A DNA stretch of 64,000 nt from Streptomyces shenzhenensis (GTDB lineage Bacteria > Actinomycetota > Actinomycetes > Streptomycetales > Streptomycetaceae): positions 310,001 through 374,000 of the forward strand of contig NZ_PENI01000005.1 of the NCBI RefSeq assembly GCF_003688995.1, in the 5' to 3' direction. The stretch's first letter is position 1; each line of letters starts with the position of its first letter. Under the pieces are notes generated by a model. That model made no database searches and was not told the origin of the DNA. It worked only from the letters and a program-made list of their open reading frames with translations. This document shows, piece by piece, positions 43,069 to 52,267 of this stretch. Made by a program: the position numbers and the translations under genes.

Positions 43069-43923
43069 TCACCTCGCCTCGGTGGCGGCCAGCACCGCCC
43101 GCCGGGTCAGCACCCGGGCGAGGTGCGTCCGGTACTCGGGCGAGGCCGACACGTCCTGGGGCGGACGGGTGCCCTCGGCGGCCAGTTCGGCGGCCCGTGC
43201 GACGGCGTCCGGGCCGTCGGCGCCAGCCAGCGCCCGCTCGGCGGCCACCGCCCGCAGCGGGGTGCTGCCCATGTTGGTGAGCCCGACGCGTGCCTCGGCG
43301 ATGCGCCCGTCGTCCCGGCGCACCAGGGCCGCCACACCGACGATCGCATAGGCCTGGGCCACCCGGTGGAACTTCTCGTAGTGGAAGCCCCAGCCGTCCG
43401 TCTTCGGCAGCCGCACCTCCACCAGCAGTTCGTCGGGGGCCAGCGCGGACTGGAGATAGTCCACGAAGAAGTCGCCCGCCGCGACGGTGCGCCGCCCGTT
43501 CGGCCCGGCGACGACCAGCTCGCCGTCCAGCGCCAGCACCACCGCGGGCAGATCACCCGCCGGGTCGGCGTGCGCCAGCGAGCCGCCGAGGGTGCCCCGG
43601 TGCCGTACGGCGGGGTCGGCGACGGTCTGTGTCGCGGCGGCGAGCAGGCCCGCGTGCCGGCGGACCAGCGGGTCGCGGAGCACGTCGTGGTGGGTGGTCA
43701 GCGCGCCGATGACGAGCGTGCCGCCGTCCTCGCGGACCCCGCGCAGCGCCGGGATCCGGCCGACGTCCACGACCAGTTCGGGGAAGGCCAGCCTGAGCCG
43801 CAGGAGCGGCAGCAGGCTCTGCCCGCCCGCCAGCACCTTGGCCTCGTCGCCCGCCGCGGCGAGCGCGCGCACCGCCTCGTCGACGCTCTCGGGGCGGGTG
43901 TACTCGAACGCGGCGGGAATCAT
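43069..43923 (-). CDS. coxM: FAD-binding medium subunit of CO-dehydrogenase/xanthine-oxidase type
   Basis: This 284-residue subunit has the FAD-binding motifs AGGQSLLPLLRLRLA and TLGGSLAHADPAGDLPAVVLAL, followed by the CO_deh_flav_C domain. It passes electrons from the Fe-S subunit to the acceptor. ATG 43921-43923 overlaps the coxL stop by 4 bp. It groups with coxL and coxS as one heterotrimeric enzyme. Confidence 0.95.
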   Translation of the reverse strand: MIPAAFEYTRPESVDEAVRALAAAGDEAKVLAGGQSLLPLLRLRLAFPELVVDVGRIPALRGVREDGGTLVIGALTTHHDVLRDPLVRRHAGLLAAATQTVADPAVRHRGTLGGSLAHADPAGDLPAVVLALDGELVVAGPNGRRTVAAGDFFVDYLQSALAPDELLVEVRLPKTDGWGFHYEKFHRVAQAYAIVGVAALVRRDDGRIAEARVGLTNMGSTPLRAVAAERALAGADGPDAVARAAELAAEGTRPPQDVSASPEYRTHLARVLTRRAVLAATEAR

Positions 43924-46301
43924 GCCGCGGCCTCCTTCCCGGCGGCGGCCGACCGGACGGCCTGCCAGATCCGCTCCGGTGTGCAGGGCATCCGCACGTC
44001 GAGCACGCCGAACGGCCTGAGCGCGTCCACGACCGCGTTGACCACGGCGGGCGTCGACGCGATGGTGCCCGCCTCGCCGACTCCCTTGACGCCCAGGGCG
44101 TTCGAGGCGGCCGGCGTCTCCGTCCGGTCGGTCACGAAGTCCGGGAGGTCCACCGCGGACGGCACCAGGTAGTCCGTCATGGTGCCGGAGACGAGGTTGC
44201 CCTCGTCGTCGTAGACGGCCTCCTCGTACAGGGCCTGCGCGATGCCCTGCGCGAGCCCGCCGTGCACCTGCCCCTCGACGATCATCGGGTTGACGACCCG
44301 GCCGACGTCGTCGACGCAGACGTACGACCGGATACGGGCCATGCCGGTCTCCGTGTCGACCTCGACCGCGCACAGGTGGGTGCCGTGCGGATAGGAGAAG
44401 TTCTCCGGGTCGACCAGGTACTCGGCGTTGATGGTCGGCTCCATGCCGTCGGGCAGGTCGTGCGAGGAGAACGTCTCGAAGGCGATCTCCTGGATGGTCC
44501 GGCGCGCCTCCGGGGAGCCCTTCACGGAGAACACGCCGTCCGTGAAGTCCAGGTCCTGCTCGCTCGCCTCCAGCAGATGCGCGGCCACCTTCCGGGCCTT
44601 GTCCACCACCCTGGTCGCCGCCCGGTGGACGGCCTCGCCGCCGACCGCCAGCGACCGGGAACCATAGGTGTCCATGCCCTGCGGGGCGGACCGGGTGTCG
44701 CCGTGCACCACCTCGACGTCCTCGAACGGCACCCCGAGCACATCGGCGGCGATCTGGCTCCAGCAGGTCTCGTGCCCCTGCCCGTGCGGGCTGGTGCCGG
44801 TGACCACCTCGACCTTGCCGGTGGGCAGCATGCGGATGCTCGCCGCCTCCCAGCCGCCGGCCCCGTACCTGAGGTCGCGCAGCACCCGGCTGGGCGCGAG
44901 CCCGCACATCTCGGTGAAGGTCGACACGCCGATGCCGAGGCGTACGGTGTCGCCGCGCGCGTTGCGTTCGCGCTGCTCGGCGCGCAGCCCGTCGTAGCCG
45001 AACAGGGCGAGGGCCTTGTCCGTCGCGGCCTCGTAGTCGCCGCTGTCGTAGGTGAGCCCGGCGATGGTGGTGTAGGGGAACTCCTCGTGCCGGATCCAGT
45101 TGCGGCGCCGCAGCTCCACCGGGTCGAGGCCGAGCTCCGCGGCCAGCTCGTCCATGATCCGTTCGATGGCGAACGTCGCCTCCGGGCGCCCGGCGCCGCG
45201 GTAGGCGTCGGTGGGGGTCCGGGTGGTGAAGACGCCCGTGCAGGTGAACTCGTAGGCGTCCATCTTGTAGATCCCCGGGTACATGAAGGCGCCGAGGATC
45301 GGGATGCCCGGGGTGACCAGCATCAGATAGGCGCCCATGTCGGCGATCAGATCCACCTTGAGGCCGAGCAGCCTGCCCTCCCGGGTGGCGGCCACCTCGA
45401 CGTCCTGGATCATGCCGCGGCCGTGGTGGGTCGCCAGGTAGCCCTCGGAGCGGGACTCGGTCCACTTCACCGGGCGGCCGAGCCTGCGGGCGACGGCCAG
45501 GGCGATGGCCTCCTCGCCGTACACCTGGAGCTTGGAGCCGAAGCCGCCGCCCACGTCCGGGGCGATCACGCGCAGCTTGTGCTCGGGCACGCCGGTGACG
45601 GTCGCCAGCATGATCCGCAGGATGTGCGGGATCTGCGTCGCCGAGTAGACGGTGTACTCGCCGGAGGCGGCGAGCGGGGTGACCACGACCGCGCGGGGCT
45701 CCATCGCGTTGGGGATGAGGCGCTGCTGGTGGTAGCGGCGCTTCACGGTGACCTCGGCGCGCTCGCGGACCGCGGCGAAGCTCTCACCGGTCGCCAGCGG
45801 CCACACATAGCTGCGGTTGGTGCCCTTGTCGGCGTGGACCAGCGGGGCGTCGTCCGCCAGCGCGGCCTCCAGGTCGAGGACCGGCGGCAGCGGCTCGTAG
45901 TCGACCTCGATCGCCTCCAGCGCGTCGGCCGCCAGGTACCGGTCGCGGGCCACCACCACGGCGACCGGGTCACCGGCGTGGCGCACCTCGTCCACCGCGA
46001 TCGGCGGGTGGCCCGGCAGCACGATGTCCTCGGTCACCGGCCAGGCGCACGGCAGCGAGCCGAGCCCGTCGGCGAGGTCGGCGCCGCTGAACGCCGCGAC
46101 CACACCGGGGCGGTCGAGCGCCGGGGAGACATCGACGCGCCCGATGCGCGCGTGGGCCATCGGGCTGCGCAGCACGGCGAGCTGCAGCAGGCCGGTGACC
46201 TGGATGTTGTCGGTCCAGTTGGTCTGGCCGGTGATCAGCCGGGCGTCCTCCTTGCGCAGCCGGGAGCGGCCGACCTCGCGTGCTACGGCCTGATCGGTCA
46301 T
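43920..46301 (-). CDS. coxL: Molybdopterin large subunit, form II CO dehydrogenase type
   Basis: This 793-residue subunit carries the molybdenum cofactor. The active-site loop reads AYRGAGR (about residues 365-371), which marks form II (BMS-type) enzymes; form I true CO dehydrogenases have AYxCSFR. Other family blocks are DVGGGFGSKLQVYGEEAIAL, TGTSPHGQGHETCWSQIAAD and GVKGVGEAGTIASTPAVVNA. Form II enzymes have been linked to CO oxidation in some bacteria, but their true substrate is debated. ATG 46299-46301 overlaps the coxS stop by 4 bp. Confidence 0.94.
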   Translation of the reverse strand: MTDQAVAREVGRSRLRKEDARLITGQTNWTDNIQVTGLLQLAVLRSPMAHARIGRVDVSPALDRPGVVAAFSGADLADGLGSLPCAWPVTEDIVLPGHPPIAVDEVRHAGDPVAVVVARDRYLAADALEAIEVDYEPLPPVLDLEAALADDAPLVHADKGTNRSYVWPLATGESFAAVRERAEVTVKRRYHQQRLIPNAMEPRAVVVTPLAASGEYTVYSATQIPHILRIMLATVTGVPEHKLRVIAPDVGGGFGSKLQVYGEEAIALAVARRLGRPVKWTESRSEGYLATHHGRGMIQDVEVAATREGRLLGLKVDLIADMGAYLMLVTPGIPILGAFMYPGIYKMDAYEFTCTGVFTTRTPTDAYRGAGRPEATFAIERIMDELAAELGLDPVELRRRNWIRHEEFPYTTIAGLTYDSGDYEAATDKALALFGYDGLRAEQRERNARGDTVRLGIGVSTFTEMCGLAPSRVLRDLRYGAGGWEAASIRMLPTGKVEVVTGTSPHGQGHETCWSQIAADVLGVPFEDVEVVHGDTRSAPQGMDTYGSRSLAVGGEAVHRAATRVVDKARKVAAHLLEASEQDLDFTDGVFSVKGSPEARRTIQEIAFETFSSHDLPDGMEPTINAEYLVDPENFSYPHGTHLCAVEVDTETGMARIRSYVCVDDVGRVVNPMIVEGQVHGGLAQGIAQALYEEAVYDDEGNLVSGTMTDYLVPSAVDLPDFVTDRTETPAASNALGVKGVGEAGTIASTPAVVNAVVDALRPFGVLDVRMPCTPERIWQAVRSAAAGKEAAA

Positions 46302-46801
46302 GCCCTGACCTCCTGAGCGGTCTCCTGCCCTGACCGCGCGGTGTCCTGACCGGAGGCGGCGAGCACCGCGCGGACGATGTTCTGGTAACCGGTGCAGCGG
46401 CACAGGTTGCCCTCCAGGGCGTGGCGCACCTCGTCCGGGCCGGGACGCGGGTTCTCGCGCAGCAGATCGCGGGCCGCCATGATCATGCCCGGGGTGCAGT
46501 AGCCGCACTGGAGCGCGTGCAGTTCGTGGAAGGCGCGCTGCAGCGCCGTCAGCTCCCCGTTGCGGGCCAGGCCCTGCACGGTGGTCACCTCGGACCCGTC
46601 CGCCTGGACGGCCAGCACCGAGCAGCTCTTGACGGTCGCCCCGTCCAGATCGACCGTGCAGGCCCCGCAGTTCGAGGTGTCGCAGCCGATCGGGGTGCCG
46701 GTCAGGCCGAGGCGGTCGCGCAGATAGTGGGCCAGCAGGAGACGGGGTTCCACGTCGTCCTCGTAGACCGTGCCGTCCACGTTCACCTTGATGTGGGTCA
46801 T
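46298..46801 (-). CDS. coxS: [2Fe-2S] small subunit of CO-dehydrogenase type
   Basis: This 167-residue subunit has the plant-ferredoxin-like cluster motif [16 protein letters not shown] with a later Cys, and the C-terminal four-helix cluster motif CGYCTPGMI...[11 protein letters not shown]. It is the first gene of the cox operon; the order coxS-L-M-D-E-F-G follows with overlaps or short gaps throughout. The Ser/Gln/Glu tail after residue 150 is extra. A palindromic site lies about 50 bp upstream. Confidence 0.95.
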   Translation of the reverse strand: MTHIKVNVDGTVYEDDVEPRLLLAHYLRDRLGLTGTPIGCDTSNCGACTVDLDGATVKSCSVLAVQADGSEVTTVQGLARNGELTALQRAFHELHALQCGYCTPGMIMAARDLLRENPRPGPDEVRHALEGNLCRCTGYQNIVRAVLAASGQDTARSGQETAQEVRA

Positions 46802-46846
46802 ATGCCCTCCAGACCGGGCGTGCGCGGGGGATATCGGCGATCTGGC

Positions 46847-46860
46847 GTGATGTACGTCAC
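46847..46860. promoter_or_regulatory. Candidate Crp-type site upstream of the cox operon
   Basis: GTGATGTACGTCAC matches the Crp core GTGA-N6-TCAC. It lies 46 bp upstream of the coxS start codon and about 190 bp from the otrA-like gene. Binding is inference. Confidence 0.45.
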
Positions 46861-47030
46861 TCTATGACCGAGGTGTGGTCACGGCGAACGCTGCGGAGGC
46901 GGCTCGGGCCGGGCGTTAATCCGTTGCGGCCGGGGCGCGGGTGCTGCTCCACTGCACCGGACCCGTCGTCACACCGAGAGGATCTCCGATGCGCGCTGCG
47001 TGCATGTCCCCCCAGGAAGGAACCCCACCC

Positions 47031-47099
47031 ATGCCGAAGGACATCACGCTCAGTGCATCTGCTCAATCTCGGAATCCTCGCGCACGTAGACGCCGGTAA
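47031..47099 (+). CDS. Leader ORF overlapping the tetracycline-resistance gene start
   Basis: A 22-codon ORF starts at ATG 47031, with the strong ribosome site AGGAAGGA about 9 nt upstream, and ends at TAA 47097-47099. It overlaps the start of the otrA-like gene in another frame. Its C-terminus is NPRARRRR. Either this is a real leader peptide that couples or attenuates translation, or a one-base frameshift separates the true start from the resistance gene. The good ribosome site belongs to this ATG, not to the GTG of the big gene. Confidence 0.45.
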   Translation: MPKDITLSASAQSRNPRARRRR

Positions 47100-49047
47100 G
47101 ACCAGCCTGACCGAGCGGCTGCTGTACTCCGTCGGAGTGATCGACGAGGCCGGCAGCGTCGACGCCGGCAGCACCCGGACGGACACGCTCGCGCTGGAGC
47201 GGCAGCGCGGCATCACGATCAAGTCGGCCGTCGTCTCCTTCCCGCTCGACGGCGTGGCCGTCAACCTCATCGACACACCCGGCCACCCGGACTTCATCGC
47301 CGAGGTGGAACGGGTTCTCGGCGTGCTCGACGGCGCCGTCCTGGTCGTCTCGGCCGTCGAGGGCGTCCAGGCGCAGACCAGGGTGCTGATGCGGACCCTG
47401 CGGCGGCTGCGCATCCCCACGCTGGTCTTCGTGAACAAGATCGACCGGCGTGGGGCGCGCGAGGGGGAGGTGCTGCGGGCGATGGCCCGCCGGCTCACCC
47501 CCGCGCTCGTGCCGATGGGCACCGCCACCGGGCTCGGCACCCGCGGCGCCCGCTTCGTCCCCCGGCTCGGCCCGGGCGCGCTCGACGTCCTCGCCGACCG
47601 GGACGACGAGCTGCTCGCCGCCTACGTGGCGGGCTCCGTCGCCCCCGCCCGGCTGCGCGCCGCCCTCGCCGCCCAGACCGGGCGGGCCCGCGTCCACCCG
47701 GTCTACTTCGGTTCGGCCGTCACCGGCGCCGGTGTGGCCGACCTGATCGGCGGCATCGAGGAGCTGCTGCCCGCCGCCGCGGGCGACCCCGACGGGCCGC
47801 TGTCGGCGACGGTGTTCAAGGTCGACCGGGGCCCGGCGGGGGAGAAGATCGCCTACGCGCGGATCTTCTCCGGCACCCTGCGCACCCGCGACCGGATCCT
47901 GTTCGGGGACGGTCCGCAGGAGGGAAAGGTGACCGCGGTCAGCGTCTTCGACCACGGCACCGACGCCCGGCAGGAGAGCGTCGGCGCGGGCCGGATCGGC
48001 AAGCTGTGGGGGCTCGGCGGCATCAGGATCGGTGACGCGATCCAGGGGGCCGCGGGCGAGTCCGGGGGAGTGCCGCGCGCGGCGTACGAGCGCCACTTCG
48101 CGCCGCCCACCCTGGAGACCGTCGTCGTCCCGGGCCCGCACGCGGACCGGCGGGCGCTGCACGTCGCGCTCACCCAGCTCGCCGAGCAGGACCCGCTGAT
48201 CGGCGTGCGCCATGACGAGGTGCGGCGGGAGACCTCCGTCTCCCTCTACGGCGAGGTGCAGAAGGAGGTCGTCCAGGCGACCCTCGCCGACGAGTACGGC
48301 CTCGACGTCACCTTCCGGGAGACCACGGTCATCTGCGTCGAGCGGCCGGTGGGCGGCGGAGCGGCCGTCGAGTTCAACGGGAAGGACGGGAACCCGTTCC
48401 TGGCGACCGTCGGCCTGCGGGTCGATGCCGCCCCGGCCGGCTCGGGCGTGGACTTCCGGCCGGCGGTGGAGCTGGGCTCGATGCCGTACGCCTTCTTCAA
48501 GGCCGTCGAGGACACCGTGCGCGAGACGCTCGGGCAGGGGCTGCACGGCTGGCGGGTCACCGACTGCGCGGTGACCATGACCCACTCCGGGTACTCGCCC
48601 CGGCAGAGCCACGCCCATCAGGGCTTCGACAAGAGCATGTCGAGCACCGGCGCCGACTTCCGCGGGCTTGCCCCGCTCGTGCTGATCGAGGCGCTGCGGC
48701 GCGCGGGCACCCAGGTGTACGAGCCGATGCACCGCTTCCGCGTCGAGGCCCCGGCGGACACCCTGGGCGCCCTGCTGCCGGTGCTCGCGCGGCTGGCGGC
48801 GGTGCCGCAGAGCACCGGGACGCACGGCTCCGTGTGCGTCCTTGAGGGCGCGGTGCCCGCCGCCCGGGTGCACGGTCTCGAGCAGCGGCTGCCCGGACTG
48901 ACCCGGGGCGAGGGCGAGTTGGAGACCGCCTTCGACCACTACGCCCCGGTCACCCGCGGCCCGGTCCCCGAGCGTCCGCGCACCGACCACAACCCGCTGA
49001 ACCGGAAGGAGTACCTGCTGAACGTGACGAACCGGCTCGGCGGCTGA
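47053..49047 (+). CDS. otrA: OtrA/TetM-type ribosomal protection protein (EF-G-like GTPase)
   Basis: This 664-residue protein is a translation-factor GTPase very like OtrA of Streptomyces rimosus: LNLGILAHVDAGKTSLTERLL, DTPGHPDFIAEVERVLG, FVNKIDRRGARE, and the C-terminal RTDHNPLNRKEYLL. Ribosomal protection proteins remove tetracyclines from the ribosome. GTG 47053 is the first usable codon; the protein would lack nothing of the G domain. No tetracycline biosynthesis gene is in the window, so this is either stand-alone resistance or a housekeeping paralogue. A leader ORF overlaps the start. A ~200-bp direct repeat follows. Confidence 0.92.
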   Translation: MHLLNLGILAHVDAGKTSLTERLLYSVGVIDEAGSVDAGSTRTDTLALERQRGITIKSAVVSFPLDGVAVNLIDTPGHPDFIAEVERVLGVLDGAVLVVSAVEGVQAQTRVLMRTLRRLRIPTLVFVNKIDRRGAREGEVLRAMARRLTPALVPMGTATGLGTRGARFVPRLGPGALDVLADRDDELLAAYVAGSVAPARLRAALAAQTGRARVHPVYFGSAVTGAGVADLIGGIEELLPAAAGDPDGPLSATVFKVDRGPAGEKIAYARIFSGTLRTRDRILFGDGPQEGKVTAVSVFDHGTDARQESVGAGRIGKLWGLGGIRIGDAIQGAAGESGGVPRAAYERHFAPPTLETVVVPGPHADRRALHVALTQLAEQDPLIGVRHDEVRRETSVSLYGEVQKEVVQATLADEYGLDVTFRETTVICVERPVGGGAAVEFNGKDGNPFLATVGLRVDAAPAGSGVDFRPAVELGSMPYAFFKAVEDTVRETLGQGLHGWRVTDCAVTMTHSGYSPRQSHAHQGFDKSMSSTGADFRGLAPLVLIEALRRAGTQVYEPMHRFRVEAPADTLGALLPVLARLAAVPQSTGTHGSVCVLEGAVPAARVHGLEQRLPGLTRGEGELETAFDHYAPVTRGPVPERPRTDHNPLNRKEYLLNVTNRLGG

Positions 49048-49231
49048 GAACGGGCGGCGGTGCGGCCCGGCCGGACCCGCCGCGGAGGGTAGCCGACCGG
49101 GCTCATCGAAATGCCGTGGTGACGCGAGGCGTTGAGCCGGGTGGTGCGGCCCTCGCTGGTCGCCGGGTTCTTCGTCGGGCCGGTCCCGGCCAGCGTGATC
49201 GAGGTGCGTGAGGGCGCGCTCAGCGCGGGGG

Positions 49232-49690
49232 CGTGGGCCCGGGCCGGGGTGACAATCGGCCAGGATTGCCGCGGGCGGGCCAGTCATGGCCCGCCTCCGG
49301 GGTAACCGAGGTCCGTGTGTGGGTCGGGGTGCAGGGCTGTTGGTCAGCGTCGTGCGGCCCGTCGGGTGTGTCGGGTGTGCGGGGGCGTGAGCCTGGGGCG
49401 GGGGAGGCGGCTCGCAGTAGCGCGGTGGTCGTGGGCCGGGCCGGGGCGACGATCGGCCAGGATTGCCGCGGGTGGGCCAGTCATGGCCCGCCCTGGCGTA
49501 GCCGTTGGTGTGCGTTGGTCGGGGTGCAGGGCTGTTGGTCAGCGTCGTGCGGCCCGTCGGGTGTGTCGGGTGTGCGGGGGCGTGAGCCTGGGGTGCGGGC
49601 GGGGGCACGCGGCCCGCAGCAGTGATCGGAGCAGCGCGGCGGTCGCCGGTCGGCCCACGGCGACAACCGGCCAGGAATGCCGCGGCCGGC
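49232..49690. repeat. Direct repeat of about 200 bp, two full copies and a partial third
   Basis: Copy 1 begins near 49232 and copy 2 near 49431; both run through CGGCCAGGATTGCCGCGG, a CGGGCCA-GTCA-TGGCCCG hairpin, and GGTCGGGGTGCAGGGCTGTT to GGGCGTGAGCCTGGGG. A third partial copy (CGGCCAGGAATGCCGCGG) starts near 49649. In copy 2 the hairpin loses one pair. ORFs across it are repetitive and unconvincing. Together with 49048-49231, which also lacks a clear gene, this fills the 718-bp gap between otrA and the SnoaL-like gene. Confidence 0.8.
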
Positions 49691-49765
49691 CCCGGCCGAT
49701 CCCGGCCCGGGCCGAGAAGGTCCAGGTCAGACGGGCGTTGACCTGGACCCTCGCGGCCTTTCTCG

Positions 49766-50131
49766 CTACTCGTCCCATGCCTGGATCATGATCTGTTCGG
49801 CGATCTTGCCCTCGCGTAGCGTGATCATGGACTCGGCGAGCACACGGACGCCGTCCGCGTACTCGCAGGACTCGCTGTAGGCGGCGTGGTCGCCCTGCAC
49901 GACGCACTGGTCCAGCCGGTGCGTCATGTCGCGGCTGTAGACGTCGTCGAGCATCTCCGCTATCTGCGGCCGGCCGCGCAGGACCTTGGGGTGACTGGGC
50001 TGGGTGCGCTGGTCGATGATGCGGATCTCCGCGTCGTCCGCGTACAGCGACAGCAGGTTGTTCCCGGTGTTCCCCTCGATGCCCCGGCGCAGGGTCTCGG
50101 CGGTGAAGGCGGAGCCGGTCGCGGTGCCCAT
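49766..50131 (-). CDS. SnoaL-like / NTF2-fold small protein
   Basis: This 121-residue protein has the alpha-beta barrel pattern of the SnoaL-like/NTF2 superfamily (LRRGIEGNTGNNLLSLYADDAEIRIID, SMITLREGKIAEQIMIQAWDE). Members are small enzymes or binding proteins, and the reaction cannot be told here. ATG 50129-50131 has a perfect GGAGG 6 nt before it. Confidence 0.8.
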   Translation of the reverse strand: MGTATGSAFTAETLRRGIEGNTGNNLLSLYADDAEIRIIDQRTQPSHPKVLRGRPQIAEMLDDVYSRDMTHRLDQCVVQGDHAAYSESCEYADGVRVLAESMITLREGKIAEQIMIQAWDE

Positions 50132-50303
50132 GGTGACCTCCTTCGAGGGGCCGCGGGCCGGGCGGGGAGCGGGCCGTGCGGTCCCCTGATTCGAGCGTCC
50201 TCCGCCCCGGCGGCCCCGGCAAGCGCAGTCGGGGCGCTCCGCCTCACGGGTGAGCGGAGCCGGGCGCCCGTGTCCGCCGGAGTCCGGTGCCGTTGCTGAG
50301 GAC

Positions 50304-50600
50304 ATGATCTCAACACGACGTATCGTCGCCGCCGTCGGTCTCGCCGCGGGTGTCACGGGCCTCGCCGCACCGCTGGCGCACGCCGCCCCCGCGAGTGCCC
50401 GGGACACCGGGAGGATCAGCCCGATGGCGACGCTCGACTCGCTCGCCGTGAGCGGCGTCCCCGTGCAGCACCGGGGCGAGCTGCCGCGGGTCTCCGAGCA
50501 GTTGCGGGGGCTGAACGGGCTGCAGGACCTCGGGGAGCTGCACCAGGTCACCGATCTGGTGGCCCCCGTGACCGGGCTGCTGCCCGCCGTGGAGTCCTGA
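50304..50600 (+). CDS. Small secreted protein of unknown function
   Basis: This 98-residue protein has a Sec signal peptide (MISTRRIVAAVGLAAGVTGL..., cleaved near AHA-A, residue about 28). The mature 70 residues are Leu/Val/Gly-rich with VTDLVAPVTGLLPAVES at the end. It has no Cys and no domain I recognise. Its mature end resembles in style the core of the peptide at 22476 (VTGLVDGVVPVSGLV), but this may be convergent. The ATG is at 50304. Confidence 0.65.
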   Translation: MISTRRIVAAVGLAAGVTGLAAPLAHAAPASARDTGRISPMATLDSLAVSGVPVQHRGELPRVSEQLRGLNGLQDLGELHQVTDLVAPVTGLLPAVES

Positions 50601-50699
50601 GCGCCGCGCTCCGCCCGCCGACCGAGGGCCGTCCGGAAACGGGCGGCCTCGCGCATGTCCGGGCTCATCCGGGACCATGGGGACGGGCGGCCGGATAGG

Positions 50700-51021
<322 letters not shown>

Positions 51022-51181
51022 CCGCCGACCTGCCCGTCCGGCTGCCCTGTGCGCCGCTCGTCGTGTCGTGGTACGACCCGTACGGCCGGAAAGATCCACG
51101 GCCTTCGGGGTGCTCCGTGCCGCGACCGATCGGTCACGCGTAGGGTCGGAGGACAGGCAGATCGATGGAAGGGGCCAGGCC

Positions 51182-52267
51182 ATGGCGCAGGAAGTACGCG
51201 GCGTGATCGCACCGGGGAAGGACCAGCCGGTCCGGGTCGAGACGATCGTCGTGCCCGACCCGGGTCCGGGGGAGGCGGTCGTACGTGTCCAGGCCTGCGG
51301 CGTCTGTCACACGGACCTGCACTACAAGCAGGGTGGCATCACGGACGAGTTCCCCTTCCTGCTCGGCCACGAGGCCGCCGGGGTCGTGGAGTCGGTCGGC
51401 GAGGGTGTCACCGAGGTCGCCCCCGGCGACTTCGTGATCCTCAACTGGCGTGCCGTGTGCGGCAACTGCCGGGCCTGTCTGCGCGGCCGCCCCTGGTACT
51501 GCTTCGACACGCACAACGCGCGGCAGAAGATGACCCTGACCGACGGCACCGAACTCGCCCCGGCCCTCGGCATCGGCGCCTTCGCCGAGAAGACCCTGGT
51601 CGCCGCCGGACAGTGCACCAAGGTCGACCCGGCCGTCTCCCCGGCCGTGGCCGGCCTGCTGGGCTGCGGTGTGATGGCCGGCATCGGCGCCGCGATCAAT
51701 ACCGGCAACGTCGGCCGCGGCGACTCCGTGGCCGTCATCGGCTGCGGCGGCGTCGGCGACGCGGCCATCGCCGGGGCCCGGCTGGCGGGCGCGGCGAAGA
51801 TCATCGCCGTGGACATCGACGACCGCAAGCTGGCCAAGGCCCGCACCCTGGGCGCCACGCACACCGTCAACTCCCGCGAGACCGACCCGGTCGAGGCGAT
51901 CCGCGAACTGACCGGCGGCTTCGGTGCCGACGTGGTGATCGAGGCGGTCGGCCGCCCGGAGACCTACCAGCAGGCTTTCTACGCCCGCGACCTGGCCGGC
52001 ACGGTCGTGCTCGTCGGTGTGCCCACCCCGGAGATGAAGCTCGAACTGCCGCTCCTGGACGTCTTCGGCCGCGGCGGCGCGCTCAAGTCCTCCTGGTACG
52101 GCGACTGCCTGCCCTCCCGGGACTTCCCGATGCTGATCGATCTGCACCTCCAGGGACGCCTGGACCTGGCGGCGTTCGTGACCGAGACCATCCAACTCGA
52201 CGAGGTGGAGAAGGCGTTCGAACGGATGCACGGCGGCGACGTGCTGCGCTCGGTGGTGGTGCTGTGA
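51182..52267 (+). CDS. mscR: S-(hydroxymethyl)mycothiol dehydrogenase
   Basis: This 361-residue zinc alcohol dehydrogenase oxidises the formaldehyde-mycothiol adduct. The catalytic-zinc residues lie in [11 protein letters not shown] and GHEAAGVV, the structural-zinc Cys in [15 protein letters not shown], and the NAD site in [13 protein letters not shown]. Close similarity to known MscR proteins ([27 protein letters not shown]) supports the name. ATG 51182 has GGAAGGGG upstream, and TAGGGT at 51141-51146 is its likely -10 box. It overlaps the MBL gene by 1 bp (TGATG). Confidence 0.95.
   Translation: MAQEVRGVIAPGKDQPVRVETIVVPDPGPGEAVVRVQACGVCHTDLHYKQGGITDEFPFLLGHEAAGVVESVGEGVTEVAPGDFVILNWRAVCGNCRACLRGRPWYCFDTHNARQKMTLTDGTELAPALGIGAFAEKTLVAAGQCTKVDPAVSPAVAGLLGCGVMAGIGAAINTGNVGRGDSVAVIGCGGVGDAAIAGARLAGAAKIIAVDIDDRKLAKARTLGATHTVNSRETDPVEAIRELTGGFGADVVIEAVGRPETYQQAFYARDLAGTVVLVGVPTPEMKLELPLLDVFGRGGALKSSWYGDCLPSRDFPMLIDLHLQGRLDLAAFVTETIQLDEVEKAFERMHGGDVLRSVVVL

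Noticed and set aside
43920-46301. Form I (true) CO dehydrogenase large subunit
   Set aside because: The active-site loop reads AYRGAGR, not AYxCSFR.
46864-47052. Upstream extension of the otrA-like protein to ATG 46864
   Set aside because: The extra 63 residues are Arg/Pro-rich, lack any ribosome site and are absent from ribosomal protection proteins, which begin a few residues before LNLGILAHVDAGKTS.
49313-49791. ORFs of 130-158 codons across the ~200-bp repeat
   Set aside because: They encode the same VGVQGCWSASC-type string twice and have no ribosome site. They are by-products of the duplicated DNA.
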